This document shows, in pieces, positions 1-6,732 of a stretch of DNA of 13,548 nucleotides (its first letter is position 1; each line of letters starts with the position of its first letter). The position numbers were made by a program, and so were the translations under genes. Source of the stretch: an uncultured Pseudomonadota bacterium (GTDB lineage Bacteria > Myxococcota_A > UBA796 > UBA9615); the NCBI GenBank assembly GCA_937907595.1, contig CALCXL010000080.1, positions 1 to 13,548 on the forward strand, written 5' to 3'. The notes below the pieces were generated by a model. That model did no database searches and was not told the origin of the DNA. It saw only the letters and a program-made list of their open reading frames with translations.

Positions 1-1170
1 GAGACCTGCGACGGCAGCGACGACGACTGCGACGGGCTGGTGGACGGCGACGACCCCGACACGGACGGCGACAACGACGGCCACTCGCTCTGCGACTCCC
101 CTGCCGACTGCGACGACAGCAACCCCGCCGCCTGGCCCGGCGCCGCTGAGGTCTGCGCCGACGGCCTGGACACCGACTGCGACGGCAGCCAGGTGGACGA
201 GTTCGCGGACACCGACGGGGACGGGACGCCCGACTGCCTGGACAGCGACGCTGACGGGGACGGCTACGCCGCCCTGTTCATCGGCGGCGCCGACTGCGAC
301 GACCTGCGGGCCACGGTGCACCCTGGTGCTGCGGAGCTCTGCGACGGGCTGGACAACGACTGCACCAACGGCGTGCCCGTCTCGGAGGTGGACGGCGACA
401 GCGACGGGTTCGCGGCCTGCGCGCCGTGGCTCGGCGACGCCACCCTGGAGGGGGCGGACTGCGACAACACCGCCCCGGCGGTGTACCCCGGGGCCGACGA
501 GGGCTGCGACGGCATCGACACCGACTGCGACGGCCTGCCGTCCGCCGAGGAGCTCGACGACGACGGCGACGGCCTGGCGGACTGCGAGGGCGACTGCGAC
601 GACGACGCGCCTACCACGCACCCCGCCGCCCCCGAGATCTGCGACGGCGCCGACCAGGACTGCGACGGACTCATCGACGGCGACGACCCCGACACGGACG
701 GCGACAACGACGGCGTCGGCCTCTGCGACAGCCCCGCGGACTGCGACGACGACGACCCAGACACCTGGCCCGGCGCGGCGGAGACCTGCAGCGACGGCGC
801 GGACACGGACTGCGACGGCTCCCTGGTGGACGAGTTCCTGGACACGGACGGCGACGGGCGGCCCGACTGCATCGACCCCGACGCCGACGGCGACGGCTTC
901 GCCTCCCTCAGCGAGGGCGGAGGGGACTGCGACGACAACAACCCCGACGTCTACCCCGGCGCCCCCGAGCTCTGCGACGGCCTGGACGACGACTGCACCG
1001 CGGGCGTGCCCGGCGACGAGGTGGACGGCGACGGCGATGGCTGGGCCCCCTGCGGCCCCTGGGTCGGCGGTTCGAGTCTGGACGGCGGCGACGACTGCAA
1101 CGATCTCGATCCGGACACGTCCCCCGGCGCCCCCGAACTCTGCGACGGCCTGGACCAGAACTGCGACGGC
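1..1170 (+). repeat. Higher-order internal duplication, 633-base period
   Basis: Within the surface-protein gene, residues encoded at about 1-534 align almost without gaps to those at about 634-1170 (offset 633 bases, 211 codons). The register is exact over the first roughly 150 residues, and one added residue appears near the end of the second copy. A 39-base stretch starting at 43 is identical to that starting at 676. Each copy contains several of the shorter Cys/Asp units, so this is a block duplication on top of the basic repeat. The first copy is followed by about 33 residues (535-633) with no counterpart after the second. Confidence 0.8.
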
Positions 1171-1518
1171 GTCGCCGACGACGGCCTGCCCGTCGAGTCC
1201 TGGTTCCGCGACCGCGACGGCGACGGCCACGGCGACCCCGACGAGCCTCACGCCGACAACCCCGGCTGCTCGCCGGGCGACGGCTGGGCGAGCCTCGACG
1301 ACGACTGCGACGACCTCGACAGCGACGTGCACCCTGGCGCCACCGAGGAGGAGGGCAACCGCATCGACGAGGACTGCGACGGCACCGCCCAGGGCGCCCC
1401 GCCCGACGAGCAGGCCCTGGGCGACGCCCCGGGCATCGCCTGCTCCGCCCAGGGGGCCCGCGCTTCGGGGGGCCTGTTGCTGATCCTGCCCCTGCTCGTC
1501 CGACGTCGCCGCCGCTGA
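1..1518 (+). CDS. MopE-like Cys/Asp-repeat surface protein with MYXO-CTERM-like anchor (5' end missing)
   Basis: The frame is open from base 1, so only the C-terminal 505 residues are present. They contain eight full and one partial copies of a 27-28 residue unit of the form DCDD..P...PGA.E.CDG.D.DCDG, joined by DTDGDGDG-type acidic stretches. This is the putative metal-binding motif of MopE/myxobacterial surface proteins; the acidic runs resemble calcium loops of thrombospondin type 3 repeats, and the paired cysteines probably form disulfides outside the cell. The C-terminus (about residues 478-505) has a lone Cys at 481 (GIACSAQG), a hydrophobic run GGLLLILPLLV and RRRRR, which matches the layout of a MYXO-CTERM sorting signal (Cys, membrane segment, Arg cluster). 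The protein is therefore likely anchored at the cell surface. Metal identity and function (adhesion, structural stalk) cannot be told from sequence. The family call is firm; the anchor type is likely. Confidence 0.85.
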   Translation, partial: ETCDGSDDDCDGLVDGDDPDTDGDNDGHSLCDSPADCDDSNPAAWPGAAEVCADGLDTDCDGSQVDEFADTDGDGTPDCLDSDADGDGYAALFIGGADCDDLRATVHPGAAELCDGLDNDCTNGVPVSEVDGDSDGFAACAPWLGDATLEGADCDNTAPAVYPGADEGCDGIDTDCDGLPSAEELDDDGDGLADCEGDCDDDAPTTHPAAPEICDGADQDCDGLIDGDDPDTDGDNDGVGLCDSPADCDDDDPDTWPGAAETCSDGADTDCDGSLVDEFLDTDGDGRPDCIDPDADGDGFASLSEGGGDCDDNNPDVYPGAPELCDGLDDDCTAGVPGDEVDGDGDGWAPCGPWVGGSSLDGGDDCNDLDPDTSPGAPELCDGLDQNCDGVADDGLPVESWFRDRDGDGHGDPDEPHADNPGCSPGDGWASLDDDCDDLDSDVHPGATEEEGNRIDEDCDGTAQGAPPDEQALGDAPGIACSAQGARASGGLLLILPLLVRRRRR

Positions 1519-1549
1519 TCCCCGCTCGCCCCGAGCCGCCCGGTCCCTG

Positions 1550-1558
1550 TGCCACAAT
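1550..1558 (+). promoter_or_regulatory. Putative extended -10 promoter element
   Basis: TGC followed by CACAAT (4 of 6 matches to TATAAT) forms an extended -10 element with no clear -35 box. Seven bases separate it from an ATG at 1566. It would drive the small reading frame at 1566 and/or the lipoprotein gene at 1764. It resembles the elements at 3298 and 6019. This is a motif-level prediction only. Confidence 0.35.
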
Positions 1559-1565
1559 CCTCCCG

Positions 1566-1767
1566 ATGGCCGAATTCGCCCCTCAGAGCCCCTGCCGCGT
1601 CACCCCGCGGCGTTACGCTGCGGCGTCACCCCGCCGGGCGCCCGGCCGGCCGTCGTGCACATCTTCGGCGGTCGCATCGCTGGCCTCCGCGACCCCGGGG
1701 AGGCTGCCCGCAGCTCGCGGCCACCGACCTGGGCGACCTCGCCCTCATGCCCAGCTTCGGCGAATGA
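1566..1767 (+). pseudogene. Possible degraded small reading frame between two genes
   Basis: The 245 bases between the surface-protein gene and the lipoprotein gene hold no intact recognisable gene, but show coding-like traits in pieces. An ATG at 1566 lies just behind a -10-like element. The frame-2 stretch around 1652-1702 (VVHIFGGRIAGLRDPG) and then the frame-1 stretch around 1709-1767 (QLAATDLGDLALMPSFGE, then stop) have the strong G/C third-position bias of real genes here, whereas no single frame has it throughout. The frame-1 stop TGA (1765-1767) overlaps the lipoprotein start as ATGA, the usual sign of translational coupling. A 13-base direct repeat, GGCGTCACCCCGC, one copy of which starts at 1622 (a near copy starts at 1597), lies where frame might have been lost. 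Either this is a small gene with two frameshifts (decay or sequence error) or a chance pattern. I recognise no family. Confidence 0.25.
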
Positions 1768-3221
1768 TCCGGGGCGCCTGGCTCGCCCTGCTCCTGGCCG
1801 CCTGCGCGCCGGCCGATCCCGGGGACGACGACGACGCGACCGACGTGGGGGTCGACGACGACGACTCCGGGGACGACGACGATTCCGGCGACGACGACGA
1901 CGCGGTCGACGACGACGACAGCGACGACCGCACCGTAGGGCTCCTCTTCGACGACGGCGGGGCCTGGGAGGGCTACACCCTGCTGGCGCCCGTCCAGTCC
2001 ACCACCACCTGGCTCATCGACCTGCAGGGGCGGATCGTGCACCGCTGGGAGCGCGACCTGACCCCGGGGCTGGTGGCCTACCTGCTGCCCGACGGCCAGC
2101 TCCTGCGCACCGGCAACCCGGGCAGCGGGCCCCAAGCCCCGCTGCAGTCGGGCGGCGCGGGCGGGCTGGTGGAGCTGCTGGACTGGGACGGCGACCTGCT
2201 CTTCTCCCACGAGGTCTACGGGGACGACGCGCGCCTGCACCACGACGTGGAGGTGCTGCCCAGCGGCAACGTGCTGCTGCTGGCCTGGGAGCGCAAGACG
2301 GCACAGGAGGCCATCGCTGCCGGGCGCGACCCCACCACGCTGCAGGACGGCGAGCTCTGGTCGGAGATGCTGCTGGAGGTGCCGACGTCGGGCCCCGCCG
2401 CCGGACAGGTCGTGTGGGAGTGGCACCTCTGGGACCACCTGGTGCAGGACCTGGACCCGAGCCTGCCCGGCTACGGGGACCCCTCGGCCTTGCCCCAGCG
2501 CGTCGACGTCAACTTCGCCCGCAACCCCCGCGACGATTGGCAGCACCTCAACAGCGTCGCCTACCACGCCGACCGCGACGAGATCGTCCTGAGCTCGCAC
2601 CACAACAACGAGCTGTGGATCATCGACCACGTGCCCTCCGCCGCGGCGATGGCCGGCCCCGACGGGGACCTGCTCTACCGCTGGGGCAACCCCCGCGCCT
2701 ACGGCCTCGGCGACGAGGCAGACCAGACCCTCTTCTCTCAGCACGACGTCCACTGGATCCCCGACGGGCACCCGGGCGCCGGCAACCTGTTGATCTTCAA
2801 CAACGGCAACAACCGGCCTGGCGGCGACGCGTCGTCGATCGTGGAGATGGCTCCGCCCGCCGACTACGCCCGGGACCCCGGCCAGCCCTGGGGCGGGGAG
2901 CTGCTGTGGGAGTGGTTCGACACGCCGGCCGAGGCCTTCTTCGCCCCCCAGATCTCCGGGGCGCAGCGCTTGCCCAACGGCAACACCCTGGTCTGCGATG
3001 GCCCCCACGGCACCCTCTTCGAGCTCGGGCCCGACGGAGCGCGCACCTGGATCTACCTCAGCCCCGTCGGCCCCCAGGGCCCCGTCGCCCAGGGCGAGCT
3101 GCCCGTGAACTCCCAGGGCAACCAGAGCAACCCCGTCTTCCGCGCCACCCGCCACGCCGCCGACGGACCCGAACTCGTCGGCCGCACGCTGGATCCCCAG
3201 GGGACGATCGAAGGCTCCTGA
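1764..3221 (+). CDS. Arylsulfotransferase (ASST)-like beta-propeller lipoprotein
   Basis: The product is 485 residues. The chosen ATG starts a lipoprotein signal, MIRGAWLALLLAAC, with lipobox LAAC and lipidated Cys14; an in-frame ATG at 1566 is possible but would bury this signal. Residues about 19-53 are an Asp/Ser-rich spacer (DDDDSGDDDD units) of the type myxobacterial lipoproteins carry behind the lipobox. From about residue 55 the sequence follows the arylsulfotransferase/ASST propeller family: an opening GYTLLAPV...YLIDLQG-like blade (here WLIDLQG), HHDVEVLPSGN (H159, H160), WQHLNSVAYH (H261), SSHHNNELWIIDH (H279, H280), QHDVHWIPDG (H327) and RLPNGNTLVCDGPHGT. The family's catalytic residues are histidines in such motifs, and the enzymes move sulfate between phenolic compounds. 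The real substrate is unknown; many members may simply be surface propellers. There is no Shine-Dalgarno at the start, but ATGA overlap suggests coupling to an upstream frame. Confidence 0.8.
   Translation: MIRGAWLALLLAACAPADPGDDDDATDVGVDDDDSGDDDDSGDDDDAVDDDDSDDRTVGLLFDDGGAWEGYTLLAPVQSTTTWLIDLQGRIVHRWERDLTPGLVAYLLPDGQLLRTGNPGSGPQAPLQSGGAGGLVELLDWDGDLLFSHEVYGDDARLHHDVEVLPSGNVLLLAWERKTAQEAIAAGRDPTTLQDGELWSEMLLEVPTSGPAAGQVVWEWHLWDHLVQDLDPSLPGYGDPSALPQRVDVNFARNPRDDWQHLNSVAYHADRDEIVLSSHHNNELWIIDHVPSAAAMAGPDGDLLYRWGNPRAYGLGDEADQTLFSQHDVHWIPDGHPGAGNLLIFNNGNNRPGGDASSIVEMAPPADYARDPGQPWGGELLWEWFDTPAEAFFAPQISGAQRLPNGNTLVCDGPHGTLFELGPDGARTWIYLSPVGPQGPVAQGELPVNSQGNQSNPVFRATRHAADGPELVGRTLDPQGTIEGS
1824..1930 (+). 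repeat. GAC-rich low-complexity tract coding the poly-Asp linker
   Basis: The DNA consists of imperfect GAC/GACGACGACTCC-like units encoding DDDDSGDDDD-type repeats just after the lipidation site of the arylsulfotransferase-like lipoprotein. Such tracts expand and contract easily by slippage. The linker probably holds the propeller away from the membrane, and its charge may bind cations; both roles are inferred. Confidence 0.7.
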
Positions 3222-3273
3222 TCCCGTCGACGATCGCCCCGCGGCCTCCCTCGCACCGCAGGCCCCGTCGTTG

Positions 3274-3292
3274 CCCGTCAGTCGACGACGGG
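3274..3292. other. Hairpin in the gap before the metallohydrolase gene
   Basis: CCCGTC (3274-3279) and GACGGG (3287-3292) form a perfect 6-base-pair stem around a 7-base loop. It lies 53 bases after the lipoprotein stop and 6 bases before the -10-like element at 3298. There is no following T-run, so it is a weak terminator candidate at best; an operator-like role is equally possible. Confidence 0.25.
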
Positions 3293-3297
3293 AGCCG

Positions 3298-3306
3298 TGA
3301 TAGCGT
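3298..3306 (+). promoter_or_regulatory. Putative extended -10 element with leaderless start
   Basis: TGA followed by TAGCGT forms an extended -10-like site. It ends seven bases before the GTG start at 3314, the same spacing as the element at 1550 relative to the ATG at 1566. Transcription would begin at about the start codon, which would explain why no Shine-Dalgarno is seen. The hexamer matches the consensus at only 3 of 6 positions. Confidence 0.35.
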
Positions 3307-3313
3307 CGGCGGC

Positions 3314-5947
3314 GTGAAGTTCCTCCCCCTGGTCTCCCTCCTGCTCATCGGCTGTCCTCCCACGGAGATCGTCGATTGGGTTTTCGACCCCGGCCCGCCC
3401 ACCGGCGACGGCCTCTTCGCCGAAGGCTGCCCGCCCGTCGACGGCGTCGTGGCCCGGGTCATCGGCGTGAACGAGCGGCTGCCCGGCGAAGCGGCGGTGG
3501 GCACGGCCGGCGACTTCCTGCTGGCCAACGAGCGGTCGGCCTTCGTCATCACGGACACGGTCGAGCAGTCGACCTACTGGTACTACGGCGGCGCGCTGGC
3601 GGACGCGGCCCCGGTGCGCGGCTGCGAGGCGGGCGAGGACAAGCTGGACGAGCTGGGCATCGTCTTCGTGGAGCCGGACCTCTTCAACTTCGAGCAGTCG
3701 ATCCTGCGGGCGTTTGAGGCCACCGACGTGCGGGTCCTGGCCGACGGGAGCGACGGCGGCGCGGCCATCGTGCGCGCCACGGGCACCGACTCCTTTCACT
3801 GGCTGGTGGAGCACACGCTGATCAACGAGGCCTCGTCCCAGGGCGGCCGGCCCTACAGCGAGCCCTTCGGCGTCGACATCACCGTCGACTACGTCCTGGA
3901 GCCGGACAGCCCGGTGCTGCGCATCGACATCACGGTGCTCAACCTCAGCGACGGCTTCCTCAACATCGCCGACGCCGAGCTCTTCCAGTACGGCGCGACC
4001 CTGCGCAGCTTCAACTACTCCAGCGGCCCCATCGACGTGGCCGGCCTCAACCTGGACGCGGGCCTGCCCTGGCTCCTGGCCAGCGACGGCGACGTGTCCT
4101 ACGCCCTGGGCGTGGACGGCGGCAACCTGGCCACGGTGCGCTTCAGCGGCGTGCAGGTGGGCGTGGATCTCAACGGCCTGAGCGACGGCTTCAGCCTGGC
4201 GCGGGGGGAGGGGCAGACCCTCAGCCGCTACCTGAGCGTGGGCGACGGCGACGGCAGCGCGGCGGTGGACGCGCTCCTGGCCCGCATCCCCGCCCCCCTG
4301 CGCGACCAGCCTGCGACCGCGGGCACGCTGCGGGGCCGGGTGCTGGGCGGCGAGGACGCGGAGGTGGTGGTGCAGGCCATGAGCCCTGAGGCGGGCTGGG
4401 GAACGCTGTACCGGGGCGTGCCGGCGGCCGACGGGAGCTTCTCCCTGGTGGTGCCGGAGTTCGCGCAGGCCTGGTCGTACCGGCTGGTGGCCGAAGGCGC
4501 GGGGCGGGACCCCAGCGAGCCCGTCGACGCGGTGCCCGGCGGGGCGGAGGTGGAGCTGAGCTTGCGGCCCCACGGCGCCCTGGACTTCGCGATCACCAAC
4601 GACGGTGAGCCCGGCCCGGCTCGGCTGCACCTGCAGCGCGACGATGGCCGCGTCCTGCACTTCTGGCTGAAGGGGGAGGGGACGGTCGACGTGCCGCCGG
4701 GAACCTGGACCTGGACCGCGACCCGCGGCTACGAGTTCACGCCCGCGCGCGGGGAGGTGACGATCCCCGACGACGGCACGGCCTCCATCGCCGCCGCGCT
4801 GGTCCGCGCCTTCTCCACCGACGGCTGGATCTCCGTGGACACCCACGTGCACAGCTCGGACAGCCCCGACAGCGACGTTCCTCCCGGCGATCAGCTGCGC
4901 AAGGCGGCGGCCCACGGTCTGGACATCGTCGTGCACACCGAGCACGAGAACATCGTCGACCGCTCCTACGTCCCGGCGGAGATCGGCGTGGCCGACTGGG
5001 TCAACAACGTCATCGGCGAAGAGGTCACCTCCGTCGCGGTGGAGCACATGACCATGTTCCCCGCCGTGCCCGACGGCAGCCCGCGCGGCGGCTTCGTGGA
5101 GTGGTACGGCATGGACATCGACCAGCTCTTCGCGGCGATGCGGGACCGCTCGGGCGGCGGCGTGAACCTGCTGAACCACCCCGGCTACCTGGACCGGATC
5201 GGCTGGGACCGCGTCCTGGGCGGGCCGACCCTGGACGACCCCACCCACCTGGGCTTCGAGTCCGATTCGCCGCTGTTCTCCTGGAACCTCGACGGCATCG
5301 AGGTGATGAACGGCCACGGCAACATCTTCATCGACGGCAACCGCCGCTTCGACAACTGGATGTCGATGGTGAACACCGGCAAGAAGATGATCGCGGTCGG
5401 CTGCAGCGACGACCACGGCGGCAACGGGGTCGGCTTCCCGCGCACCTACGTCCGCGCGCCCAGCGACGCGCCGATGGACCTGGACCTGGACGCGCTGACG
5501 GGCTCCTTCCAGGGGGGGCAGGCCATGGCGAGCACCGGCGGCTTCGCGTCGGTCGCCATCGACGGGGCGGGCCCGGGCGAGCAGGTCACGGACACCGACG
5601 GCACGGTCACCCTGGACCTGAGCCTGTGGGCGATGGAGGAAGTCGACGTCACACACTTCGTCGTCTTCGCCAACTGCGACATGGTGGCCTCGGTGCTGGC
5701 GACGGAGCCGGGCGGGGTGCTCAAGTACAGCGGCGCGGTCGACGTGCCTGTGGCCGGCGACACCCACGTGGTGGTGGCGGCCTTCGGATCGACGCCCCTG
5801 CCGCCGGGCATGCCCGGATACAACGCCACGCGCAGCCCGCGGGTGTTGACCAGCCCCATCTACGTCGACGGGGACGGGGACGGGGACTTCAGCGCGCCCG
5901 GCGGCCGCGAGTGCTCCTACGACCTGTCGGTGGGGGCGGCGCAGTAG
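3314..5947 (+). CDS. Large lipoprotein with CehA/McbA-type (PHP-like) metallohydrolase domain
   Basis: The product is 877 residues. GTG at 3314 is chosen because it opens a compact lipoprotein signal, MKFLPLVSLLLIGC (lipobox LIGC, Cys14); the long open frame upstream is out-of-context sequence. Residues about 30-330 are a beta-rich region I do not recognise. Residues about 335-500 look like carboxypeptidase-regulatory/Ig-like beta domains (RGRVLGGEDAEVVVQA, then DVPPGTWTWTATRGYEFTP). Residues about 505-740 are a CehA/McbA-family metallohydrolase related to PHP phosphoesterases, with metal-ligand motifs DTHVH (D509, H511, H513), HTEHE (H541, E543, H544), NHPGY (H622) and CSDDHGG (D699, D700, H701). 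All the key ligands appear present, so it is probably an active surface-exposed metal-dependent hydrolase. The substrate is unknown. The last 25 residues carry a DGDGDGDF acidic loop. The gene follows another lipoprotein gene by 92 bases but has its own -10-like element. Confidence 0.82.
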   Translation: MKFLPLVSLLLIGCPPTEIVDWVFDPGPPTGDGLFAEGCPPVDGVVARVIGVNERLPGEAAVGTAGDFLLANERSAFVITDTVEQSTYWYYGGALADAAPVRGCEAGEDKLDELGIVFVEPDLFNFEQSILRAFEATDVRVLADGSDGGAAIVRATGTDSFHWLVEHTLINEASSQGGRPYSEPFGVDITVDYVLEPDSPVLRIDITVLNLSDGFLNIADAELFQYGATLRSFNYSSGPIDVAGLNLDAGLPWLLASDGDVSYALGVDGGNLATVRFSGVQVGVDLNGLSDGFSLARGEGQTLSRYLSVGDGDGSAAVDALLARIPAPLRDQPATAGTLRGRVLGGEDAEVVVQAMSPEAGWGTLYRGVPAADGSFSLVVPEFAQAWSYRLVAEGAGRDPSEPVDAVPGGAEVELSLRPHGALDFAITNDGEPGPARLHLQRDDGRVLHFWLKGEGTVDVPPGTWTWTATRGYEFTPARGEVTIPDDGTASIAAALVRAFSTDGWISVDTHVHSSDSPDSDVPPGDQLRKAAAHGLDIVVHTEHENIVDRSYVPAEIGVADWVNNVIGEEVTSVAVEHMTMFPAVPDGSPRGGFVEWYGMDIDQLFAAMRDRSGGGVNLLNHPGYLDRIGWDRVLGGPTLDDPTHLGFESDSPLFSWNLDGIEVMNGHGNIFIDGNRRFDNWMSMVNTGKKMIAVGCSDDHGGNGVGFPRTYVRAPSDAPMDLDLDALTGSFQGGQAMASTGGFASVAIDGAGPGEQVTDTDGTVTLDLSLWAMEEVDVTHFVVFANCDMVASVLATEPGGVLKYSGAVDVPVAGDTHVVVAAFGSTPLPPGMPGYNATRSPRVLTSPIYVDGDGDGDFSAPGGRECSYDLSVGAAQ

Positions 5948-5987
5948 AGCGCGGCGGCGCAGCAGGGGGCGTCGGGCCCGGGCGCTC

Positions 5988-6002
5988 GGGTCGCCCCGAC
6001 CC
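5988..6002 (+). terminator. Hairpin after the metallohydrolase gene, possible weak terminator
   Basis: GGGTCG (5988-5993) and CGACCC (5997-6002) form a 6-base-pair GC-rich stem with a CCC loop, followed by CCTTTCC. It sits 40 bases after the stop codon and just upstream of the tpx promoter element. The T-run is only three bases, so intrinsic termination would be weak; an alternative pairing uses GTCGGG at 5971. Confidence 0.3.
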
Positions 6003-6018
6003 CTTTCCGTCGCGAGCG

Positions 6019-6027
6019 TGTCAGAAT
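6019..6027 (+). promoter_or_regulatory. Putative extended -10 element for the tpx operon
   Basis: TGT followed by CAGAAT (4 of 6 matches to TATAAT) forms an extended -10 site without an obvious -35. Transcription would start near 6034, leaving a leader of about 12 bases that contains little more than the Shine-Dalgarno. Confidence 0.4.
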
Positions 6028-6036
6028 CGCCGCCAC

Positions 6037-6043
6037 GGAGGAG
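6037..6043 (+). promoter_or_regulatory. tpx: Shine-Dalgarno that fixes the TTG start of tpx
   Basis: GGAGGAG ends three bases before TTG at 6047 (five bases from the GGAGG core). It is the clearest ribosome-binding site in the window and supports the rare TTG start, which is also where the signal peptide begins. Confidence 0.7.
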
Positions 6044-6046
6044 CCC

Positions 6047-6724
6047 TTGCCCACGCACCGCGTCGCCCTGTCCCTCATCGCCCTCAGCCTCGCCCTGGCC
6101 ACCCCCGCGCTGGCCGGCCCCCGCAGCGCCGCCCGCAAGGCCGCCGCCGCGCCGCCCGTCGCCGAACCCGCACCCTCACCGAAGGCGGAGGCCGCGTTGC
6201 CCGAGCGCACGGGCCTGGTCCGCCGCGGGGACGACGGCATGACGCTGGTGGGCCCGGAGGCGAAGGTGGGCGACAAGGCCCCGTCGCCGATCCTCGCCGG
6301 CGACACCCTCCAGGACGTGCAGATCCACTTCGCCGACGGCAACCACCGGGTGGTGCTCTTCGTGCCGTCGGTGGACACGCCCACCTGCTCGCTGCAGACC
6401 CGCACCTTCAACACCCGCGCCACGGAATTGGGCGGCGGCACGGAGGTCCTGGTGATCAGCCGCGACCTGCCCTACGCCCAGTCCCGCTTCTGCGCGGCCC
6501 ACGGCATCGAGCTGGTGGCGCCCCTGTCGGACCACCGCAGCGGCGACTTCGGCAAGGCCTGGGGCCTGTTCGTCAAGGAGACGGGGCTGCTGGCCCGCGC
6601 GGTGGCGGTCGTCGACGGCAAGGGGATCATCCGCTACCTGCAGGTGGTGGAGAACCTGCCCGACGAGCCCGACTACGACGCGGCCATCGCCGCGATCACC
6701 GCGGTGATCGAAGGCCCCCAGTAG
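6047..6724 (+). CDS. tpx: Exported thiol peroxidase (atypical 2-Cys peroxiredoxin, Tpx family)
   Basis: The product is 225 residues, starting at TTG. Residues 1-23 form a Sec signal peptide (hydrophobic core VALSLIALSLALA, cleavage after ALA). Residues 24-55 are an Ala/Pro-rich spacer. The Tpx domain runs from about 64 to 225: the peroxidatic cysteine is C114 in PSVDTPTC and the resolving cysteine is C149 in SRDLPYAQSRFC; the 35-residue spacing is close to that of E. coli Tpx. LSDHRSGDFGKAWGL also fits the family. Tpx enzymes reduce H2O2 and lipid hydroperoxides and form an intramolecular disulfide. Most Tpx proteins are cytoplasmic with thioredoxin as reductant, so export implies another reductant, and the added signal peptide makes this longer than typical Tpx (about 165-170 residues). 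It lies 8 bases ahead of a membrane 4Fe-4S gene and is almost certainly cotranscribed with it. Confidence 0.88.
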   Translation: MPTHRVALSLIALSLALATPALAGPRSAARKAAAAPPVAEPAPSPKAEAALPERTGLVRRGDDGMTLVGPEAKVGDKAPSPILAGDTLQDVQIHFADGNHRVVLFVPSVDTPTCSLQTRTFNTRATELGGGTEVLVISRDLPYAQSRFCAAHGIELVAPLSDHRSGDFGKAWGLFVKETGLLARAVAVVDGKGIIRYLQVVENLPDEPDYDAAIAAITAVIEGPQ

Positions 6725-6732
6725 CCCCGATC

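Noticed and set aside
1..1300. Regular repeats that might be taken for a CRISPR array
   Set aside because: The repeats are in-frame coding units with conserved Cys/Asp codons and no unique spacers of constant length.
1626..3155. Long minus-strand open frame opposite the arylsulfotransferase-like gene
   Set aside because: It is Val/Gly/Ala-rich with no motif, and the plus-strand gene has a signal peptide and family motifs.
1655..3313. Extending the metallohydrolase lipoprotein upstream along its open frame
   Set aside because: That stretch would be Arg/Pro-rich shadow sequence of the arylsulfotransferase-like gene; the GTG at 3314 starts a proper lipoprotein signal.
3278..6058. Very long open frame on the minus strand opposite the metallohydrolase gene
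   Set aside because: High GC content leaves antisense frames free of stops. Its composition (His/Val/Ala/Arg-rich, no domain pattern) is a shadow of the plus-strand gene, which has clear family motifs.
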